Shown here piece by piece: positions 47,598-51,560 of a DNA stretch of 51,560 nt. A model generated the notes under the pieces. The model made no database searches, was not told the origin of the DNA, and saw nothing but the letters and a program-made list of their open reading frames with translations. The translations under genes were made by a program, and so were the position numbers. Positions within the stretch are counted from its first letter, which is position 1. The number at the start of each line of letters is the position of its first letter. Source of the DNA: CAYNFS01 sp964396685 (lineage in GTDB: Bacteria; Patescibacteriota; Doudnabacteria; UBA920; 2-01-FULL-46-14); NCBI GenBank assembly GCA_964396685.1, contig CAYNFS010000009.1:1-51560 (forward strand). The letters run 5' to 3'.

Positions 47598-48260
47598 TTA
47601 TGGTTTGTATTCTCTTCTTCCCTCAAGGGCTTTTTTGATCGTCAGCTCGTCTGCGTATTCAATGTCGCCTCCTATCGGCAAGCCGTGAGCGATGCGCGTG
47701 AGCTTGACATACGGGTAGGCCTTGAGCTGTTTTGCCAGATAAAGGGCAGTGCCTTCGCCTTCGAGCGAGGGGTTGGTGGCGATGATGATTTCTATGAACT
47801 CCTCCTTTGTCCCCTCTTTGGAAAAAGAGGGGGTGGGGGGAGTTATCTGACTGTCCAAATTTTTGATTCTCTCAATTAACTCGTTAATTTTCAAATCCCC
47901 GGGGCCGATGCCGTCAATGGGCGAGATGACGCCGCCCAAGACGTGATATGTGCCGCTAAAACTTCGGCCCTGTTCCAGAGCCACGACATCCAGCGGCTCT
48001 TCCACGACGCAAATTAAGCGCTGGTCGCGGTTTTTGTCGGCACAAATCTCGCAAAGCGGATTTTCGGCGAGATTGCGGCACTGCTTGCAAAATTGCAGAT
48101 TGGCGGTAAGCTCCGCGATTGCCGTTGCTAGAAGCTGTCTGTCCAAATCCTTTTGTTTCATTAAAAAAAACGCCAGGCGCGAGGCGGACTTGGGGCCGAT
48201 GCCGGGAAGCTTGGAGAGCTCCTCGATAAGTTTGCGAATGGATCTGGGAAGAACAGGCAT
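47598..48260 (-). CDS. recR: Recombination mediator RecR
   Basis: 220 residues. Helix-hairpin-helix KLPGIGPKSASRLAFFLM (17-34), zinc finger Cys58-61-70-73 (CKQC...CEIC), Toprim domain from VVEEPLDVVALEQ with ISPIDGIGPGDL and ATNPSLEGEGTALYLA. RecR loads RecA with RecF/RecO at gaps. Residues about 138-155 (SQITPPTPSFSKEGTKEE) interrupt the Toprim domain between the ELIERI helix and the IIIATNP strand and are encoded by a palindromic element. The frame is intact and the motifs around it are conserved, so the protein is likely functional. Confidence 0.95.
   Translation of the reverse strand: MPVLPRSIRKLIEELSKLPGIGPKSASRLAFFLMKQKDLDRQLLATAIAELTANLQFCKQCRNLAENPLCEICADKNRDQRLICVVEEPLDVVALEQGRSFSGTYHVLGGVISPIDGIGPGDLKINELIERIKNLDSQITPPTPSFSKEGTKEEFIEIIIATNPSLEGEGTALYLAKQLKAYPYVKLTRIAHGLPIGGDIEYADELTIKKALEGRREYKP
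47797..47846. repeat. Palindromic element inside recR
   Basis: AACTCCTCC at the left and GGGGGGAGTTAT at the right, core CCCCTCTTT-GG-AAAAAGAGGGG. Read in frame on the minus strand it adds about 17 residues to a Toprim loop. Confidence 0.88.
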
Positions 48261-48332
48261 TTACCCTGTCAAATAAGATTTGAGCCGTTTTCTGATAAAC
48301 ATTTTACGCTTTTCGCTTTAAGTTTTGCGCTT

Positions 48333-49709
48333 CTAGATCTCCTCCACCATGGCCATTTCTTTTTCGCGCGCGAGATTGCGGAAAGAAGTCCTGGATTCGT
48401 CAAAGAAAAGCTCTATCTGGCCTGTGGGGCCGTTTCTGTGCTTTTTGATGAGAATGTCGGCAATGTGCGGCCGCTTGGTATTCTGCCCTTTGTACTGCTC
48501 CTCACGATAGATAAACATCACGACATCCGCGTCCTGCTCTATGGAGCCTGACTCGCGAAGGTCCGAAAGCTGGGGGATAGGGGGATTGCGGGACTCAACC
48601 GCCCGGGAAAGCTGGGAGAGCGCCAAAACTGGCACGTTCAGCTCGCGCGCCAGCGATTTCAAAGCTCGTGAGATTTCCGAGACTTCCTGCACGCGATTTT
48701 CCGCGTTGCGGCCTTCCATAAGCTGAAGATAGTCAACGATAATAAGGCCCAGATCATGCTCGGCCTGAAGCCTTCTTGCTTTGGTGCGGATTTCCATGAT
48801 GTTGGATGAGGCCGAGTCGTCTATGAAAATCGGGGCATCCGCCAGCCGGCCCATGGCGTGCCCGATGCGCTCAAAATCATTGTTTGGGCCTTCATCCGAG
48901 AGCCGGCCCGTGCGCATGCGCCAAAGATCAACCTCGGCCTCCGCGGCCAAAAGCCTGTCCACCAGCTGGTCCTTGCTCATTTCCAGAGAGAAAATCCCGA
49001 CCGGGATTTTTTCTTTTACCCCGACATTGCGGACGACATCCAGCGAAAGCGAGGTTTTGCCCATGGAGGGGCGGGAAGCCAATATAATTAGGTCGCTTTT
49101 CTGAAGACCGCCGAGCAAATTGTCCAAATCCAGAAAGCCGGTGGGGATGCCGCGCAGTTTGCCGCGCTCTTTGTGAAGCTCGTCAATGCGGTCAAAAGTC
49201 TCGTGCAAAACCTGTGAGAGGGGGATAAAATTCTGCTTGAGATATTTTTGCGAGACGCCGAAAAGCTTCTGTTCGGCCGAGTCCAGAAGCACGTCGGTGT
49301 CCTCGGCCTCGCTGTAGGCGGAGTTGGTGATGTCGTTTGCGGCGTGGATGAGTTTTCGCAAAGTGCCCTTGCGCTGGACAATCTGGGCGTAATGCACCAC
49401 GTGCGCCGCGGACGGAGTCGTGTTGACCAGACTGGTGAGATAGCTCATCCCGCCGATTTGTTCCAGAATGTTTTTTTCCTGCAGTTTGTTGGAGACGGTG
49501 AGCACGTCAATGCTGGCGCGGTCCTCAAAAAGCTCAAGCATTGTTTCAAAAATCTGCTGGTGCCGGCGTTCGTAAAAATCGTCGGGACTCAAAGTATCCG
49601 CGATTTTGATGATGGCATCGCGATCCAGCATAATGCCGCCCAGGACTGCGGCCTCGGCTTCCAGATTTTGCGGGGGAAGACGGTCAATTTGGGGTTTAGT
49701 TTCTGACAT
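48333..49709 (-). CDS. dnaB: Replicative DNA helicase DnaB
   Basis: 458 residues. N-terminal primase-binding helical domain (PPQNLEAEAAVLGGIMLDRD), linker and RecA-like motor: Walker A ASRPSMGKTSLSLD, Walker B LIIVDYLQLM, H3 LSQLSRAVESR and DLRESGSIEQDADVVMFIYR. Full length, no intein. It unwinds DNA at the fork. Upstream on the plus side is a block of palindromic repeats. Confidence 0.97.
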   Translation of the reverse strand: MSETKPQIDRLPPQNLEAEAAVLGGIMLDRDAIIKIADTLSPDDFYERRHQQIFETMLELFEDRASIDVLTVSNKLQEKNILEQIGGMSYLTSLVNTTPSAAHVVHYAQIVQRKGTLRKLIHAANDITNSAYSEAEDTDVLLDSAEQKLFGVSQKYLKQNFIPLSQVLHETFDRIDELHKERGKLRGIPTGFLDLDNLLGGLQKSDLIILASRPSMGKTSLSLDVVRNVGVKEKIPVGIFSLEMSKDQLVDRLLAAEAEVDLWRMRTGRLSDEGPNNDFERIGHAMGRLADAPIFIDDSASSNIMEIRTKARRLQAEHDLGLIIVDYLQLMEGRNAENRVQEVSEISRALKSLARELNVPVLALSQLSRAVESRNPPIPQLSDLRESGSIEQDADVVMFIYREEQYKGQNTKRPHIADILIKKHRNGPTGQIELFFDESRTSFRNLAREKEMAMVEEI

Positions 49710-49780
49710 ATTGATCGTATAATGATAATACTAATAATGCTTCCTAAAAGCAACCTCAAGACTTCGAGTTTAGGAATATT

Positions 49781-49932
49781 GTCATTACCCGACCTGGTCG
49801 GGTAATCCAGAAAGGACAATCTGGATTCCCGCCCCCCGATCGCCGTTGAGGGCAAGCTTCGCGGGAATGAAAAATTTGACAAAAAAAGCGGGGTTTTTTA
49901 ATCTTGGATCCCGGCTCGGTGGCCGGGATGAT
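49781..49932. repeat. Block of family B palindromic elements
   Basis: GTCATTACCCGACC/GGTCGGGTAATCCAG (49781-49810), then CTGGATTCCCGC ... GCGGGAATGA (49821-49869), then a separate hairpin GGATCCCGGC-TCGGT-GGCCGGGATGAT (49905-49932). The middle part is nearly the same as the insertion in the glycosyltransferase at 6029-6080. This fills most of the 320 bp between dnaB and hicB; no gene is seen. Confidence 0.85.
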
Positions 49933-49942
49933 AGGGGGAGTG

Positions 49943-49962
49943 AGCGGCCAAAACAGCCGCGG
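49943..49962 (+). repeat. GGCC-AAAACA-GCC hairpin, copy 1
   Basis: GCGGCC-AAAACA-GCCGC, preceded by GGGGGAGTGA. Related hairpins occur at 50559, 50638 and 51459, so the HicBA and HEPN-MNT modules are each bracketed by this motif. Confidence 0.65.
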
Positions 49963-49994
49963 GCCTGTCCCGCACCAGCTTTGCTCTGGGACAG

Positions 49995-50023
49995 TTGCAT
50001 TCCTCTAGAAATTGTGATAACAT
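49995..50023 (+). promoter_or_regulatory. hicB promoter (leaderless)
   Basis: TTGCAT (49995-50000), 17 bp and TAACAT (50018-50023) with TG just upstream of the -10. The predicted start coincides with ATG 50030. Confidence 0.65.
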
Positions 50024-50029
50024 GTAATC

Positions 50030-50290
50030 ATGGAAAAACTCGCCAAGCAAATTTATTTTTATCCGGTGGTTATTGAGGCTCTTGAAGAGGGAGGTTTTTT
50101 TACATCCTGCCCGATATTGCAGGGCTGTCACGCCGAGGGCGAGACTTACGGGGAGGCCATAGACAACATTCGCGATGTGATTAAGGTCCATGTTGAACTG
50201 CGAAAAAAACGCGGAGAAATCATACCGCATATTAAAATCGGAAAATATTCGGACCTGAATGTTCAGATTCCCGTGCCGATCGCGGTTTAA
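50030..50290 (+). CDS. hicB: HicB-like antitoxin
   Basis: 86 residues. IYFYPVVIEALEEGGFFTSC, then GCHAEGETYGEAIDNIRDVI, is the partial RNase H-like fold of HicB/UPF0150. There is no obvious C-terminal helix-turn-helix; the protein ends IPVPIAV, so it is the short form. It neutralises HicA encoded 11 bp downstream. The order is antitoxin-toxin, the reverse of the commoner hicA-hicB order. Confidence 0.88.
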   Translation: MEKLAKQIYFYPVVIEALEEGGFFTSCPILQGCHAEGETYGEAIDNIRDVIKVHVELRKKRGEIIPHIKIGKYSDLNVQIPVPIAV

Positions 50291-50301
50291 GTCGTCCGAT
50301 T

Positions 50302-50547
50302 ATGGGCAAGCAATTTCCCGCCGCTGATTATCGAAGCATAGCCAGAGTAGCCAAAAAGCTCGGCTTTTATTTTTATCGTCAGGCCAAAGGCGGTCATGAA
50401 ATTTGGCGCAGAGATCGCGACGGCCGGCAGACGACTATTCCCAATCACGGCAGTCAGACTCTCAAGCGCAGAACTTTTAAGGCCGTTTTGGAGGATTTAC
50501 AGATCACGGCCGAAGAATTTGTTCGATTAAGAAAAGGCAAGCAGTAA
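50302..50547 (+). CDS. hicA: HicA-like mRNA interferase toxin
   Basis: 81 residues, a double-stranded-RNA-binding-like fold. GFYFYRQAKGGHEIWRR carries the catalytic His32, followed by TTIPNHGSQTLKRRTFKAVL, the typical HicA sequence. HicA cleaves mRNA independently of the ribosome when freed from HicB. A terminator follows. Confidence 0.9.
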   Translation: MGKQFPAADYRSIARVAKKLGFYFYRQAKGGHEIWRRDRDGRQTTIPNHGSQTLKRRTFKAVLEDLQITAEEFVRLRKGKQ

Positions 50548-50558
50548 TCATTTTAAGT

Positions 50559-50640
50559 CCCCCCGGCCAAAACAGCCGGGGGTTTTTTGACCTCTCCTTC
50601 ATTTCCTCCCCTCGCCAGGGGAGGAGGGGGAGTGGGACGG
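50559..50640 (+). terminator. Terminator fused to a family C palindromic element
   Basis: CCCCCGGCC-AAAACA-GCCGGGGG and six T (50559-50588) form a strong terminator for hicBA. It runs directly into GACCTCTCC ... CTCCCCTCGCCAGGGGAGG (50589-50640). The same composite ends the HEPN-MNT module at 51459-51551. A further GGCC-GAAACC-GCC hairpin follows at 50638-50655. Confidence 0.85.
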
Positions 50641-50679
50641 CCGAAACCGCCGGGGGGATTTTCATTTTCTTAAAAAATG

Positions 50680-50706
50680 TGATAGCATGCAGTTGGGGAG
50701 TGATTT
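50680..50706 (+). promoter_or_regulatory. HEPN gene promoter and ribosome site
   Basis: TGATAGCAT (50680-50688) is an extended -10 and GGGGAG (50695-50700) a ribosome site before ATG 50707. The leader is about 12 bases. Confidence 0.5.
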
Positions 50707-51090
50707 ATGGCCAGATTTGATAAAAATTTTTTAAAAGACCGGGCGCGCACCTTTTTCAGAAACGCTGCCGAACTCATGAGACAAGGCGAGTTTGACGTGG
50801 CAGCTTTCAATTTCGAGCAAGCCTCGCAGTTATATCTCAAGCATTACCTTTTTTCGAAAATTCAGAACTTTCCGCGAACACATTCGATTAGCGATCTTAT
50901 TCAAGAGGTGGCCAAAATTCATCCGCAGGGCAAAAAGCTTTTAACTTTTTTGCGAAAAAATAAGCTAATCGCTAAGGATTTGGAAGAGGTGTATCTTACC
51001 AGCCGTTACTTGCCTATAGAAATTCCCAAAGAAAAAGTTGGACTATTTAAAAAATTTGTCAGCCAATTGAGGACTCTTTTGCAGAAATGA
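50707..51090 (+). CDS. HEPN-domain protein (HEPN-MNT module)
   Basis: 127 residues, all helical. DRARTFFRNAAELMRQGEFD, VAAFNFEQASQLYLKHYLFS and TSRYLPIEIPKE follow the HEPN pattern of proteins paired with minimal nucleotidyltransferases. In such modules HEPN is the RNase toxin with an R-x4-6-H motif; I see FPRTHSI, which is shorter than canonical, so catalytic activity is uncertain. It overlaps the MNT gene by 4 bp. Confidence 0.88.
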   Translation: MARFDKNFLKDRARTFFRNAAELMRQGEFDVAAFNFEQASQLYLKHYLFSKIQNFPRTHSISDLIQEVAKIHPQGKKLLTFLRKNKLIAKDLEEVYLTSRYLPIEIPKEKVGLFKKFVSQLRTLLQK

Positions 51091-51440
51091 GGACTTTGGT
51101 GGATATTTACAAAGAACGAGGCAAGAAGGTTCAGCCCTATTTTGATCGCCACCAGTTGTATGCCAAATATATCAAGCGGGCTTTTGCCAAGATTTTAGGC
51201 GATGTCCAGGTTTATGTCTTTGGCTCAATTTTAGATAAGCAGCATTCACCCTACCACAGCGACATTGATATTTTGGTCATTTCTCCGCGAACACCCGGTT
51301 CGGCCACTGATCGGGCGGCTGTCAAGCAGAAAGTTTTTAGGAAACTGGGATTTTCTGATCCGTTTGAAGTGCATCTTGTAACTCCCGAGGAGTATGCGGG
51401 CTGGTACCGTCATTTGATCAAGAAAAAAATCAAAGTTTGA
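51087..51440 (+). CDS. Minimal nucleotidyltransferase (MNT antitoxin)
   Basis: 117 residues. The polymerase-beta-like active site is G46-S47 ... Asp59-x-Asp61 (FGSILDKQHSPYHSDIDIL). MNT antitoxins silence HEPN toxins, in studied cases by adding AMP near the active site. ATGA overlap with the HEPN gene implies coupled synthesis. Confidence 0.9.
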   Translation: MRTLVDIYKERGKKVQPYFDRHQLYAKYIKRAFAKILGDVQVYVFGSILDKQHSPYHSDIDILVISPRTPGSATDRAAVKQKVFRKLGFSDPFEVHLVTPEEYAGWYRHLIKKKIKV

Positions 51441-51458
51441 ATTTTTTGATCCAGTTGC

Positions 51459-51551
51459 CCCGGCCAAAACAGCCGGGTTTTTTTGACCTCTCCTGGCCTC
51501 CGGCCCCCCTCTCCTCGTCAGGAGAGGAGGGTGCGTGAAGGGGAGAGGGAA
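51459..51551 (+). terminator. Terminator fused to a family C element, second copy
   Basis: CCCGGCC-AAAACA-GCCGGG and a T-tract (51459-51484), followed by GACCTCTCC ... CTCCTCGTCAGGAGAGG (51485-51551). Same composite as at 50559-50640, placed after the HEPN-MNT pair. The window ends 9 bp later. Confidence 0.85.
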
Positions 51552-51560
51552 TTGTCGCTG

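Noticed and set aside
1..51560. tRNA genes, prophage or classical insertion sequences
   Set aside because: No T-loop consensus with acceptor pairing, no phage structural or integrase genes, and no DDE, Y1 or serine transposase frames were seen.

Overview
The window reads as a chromosomal segment of a Candidate Phyla Radiation (Patescibacteria) bacterium, probably recovered from a metagenome because a 100-N scaffold gap sits at 44930-45029. The reasons are the gene neighbourhoods and families (a PEGA-domain membrane protein, DUF5652 and DUF192 proteins, a ProRS without editing domain, a membrane-anchored MurF, MurA with Asp115), the very tight spacing with many 1-4 bp overlaps, and the many genes that seem to start at or near the transcription start. 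TGA is used as an ordinary stop, so the UGA-recoding lineages (Gracilibacteria, Absconditabacteria) are unlikely. I cannot place it more finely. I see no tRNA, rRNA or CRISPR array.

Layout: 1-1.8 kb is a mosaic accessory patch: duplicated gene tails flank a PhD/RelE toxin-antitoxin pair and a lycopene-cyclase-domain membrane protein. 1.7-10.9 kb holds a PEGA protein, murA, a first mreB, a glycosyltransferase and two ABC-2 export systems. 10.9-20.3 kb is housekeeping and envelope: DNA polymerase III delta prime, a BNR-repeat lipoprotein, frr, rseP, proS, then the elongasome block mreB-mreC-mreD-PBP2. 20.3-26.1 kb is a lexA-headed operon carrying a restriction-modification/defence-like set (nuclease-methyltransferase fusion, NYN RNase, DUF6602-like protein, HsdS, winged-helix protein), bounded by two nearly identical hairpin terminators. 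26.1-38.7 kb is housekeeping: CYTH, an orphan structured RNA, folD, greA, lysS, an HD protein, rdgB, serS, then murF-alr-ddl-ftsQ and a UMP-kinase-like gene. 38.8-44.3 kb is envelope glycosylation (GT-C, GT2, WecA/MraY-type transferase). 45.1-46.65 kb holds rplU, a dense cluster of palindromic repeats, a GIY-YIG nuclease gene and two orphan minus-strand RNAs. 46.6-49.7 kb encodes an MBL-fold hydrolase, RecR and DnaB. 49.7-51.5 kb is a toxin-antitoxin array (HicBA, then HEPN-MNT) separated by repeated hairpins.

The most unusual feature is the load of palindromic repeats. At least two large families share the termini GTCATT...AATGAC. One copy carries a small GIY-YIG endonuclease gene exactly where the other copies have only a short loop, which suggests an autonomous element with non-autonomous relatives, in the style of REP/RAYT systems. 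Palindromic elements also lie in frame inside about eight protein genes, including the Toprim domain of RecR, as the Rickettsia palindromic elements do. Other points of note are a palindrome between the -35 and -10 of the lexA promoter (candidate SOS box), a perfect 28-bp palindrome spanning a stop/start junction, several leaderless-looking genes, and three candidate orphan RNAs with their own promoters.

The envelope genes fit together as one programme: MurA, MurF, Alr and Ddl make precursors, the WecA/MraY-type enzyme and the glycosyltransferases make lipid-linked glycans, MreB/C/D with PBP2 direct elongation, FtsQ serves division, and the ABC-2 systems export an unknown substrate.
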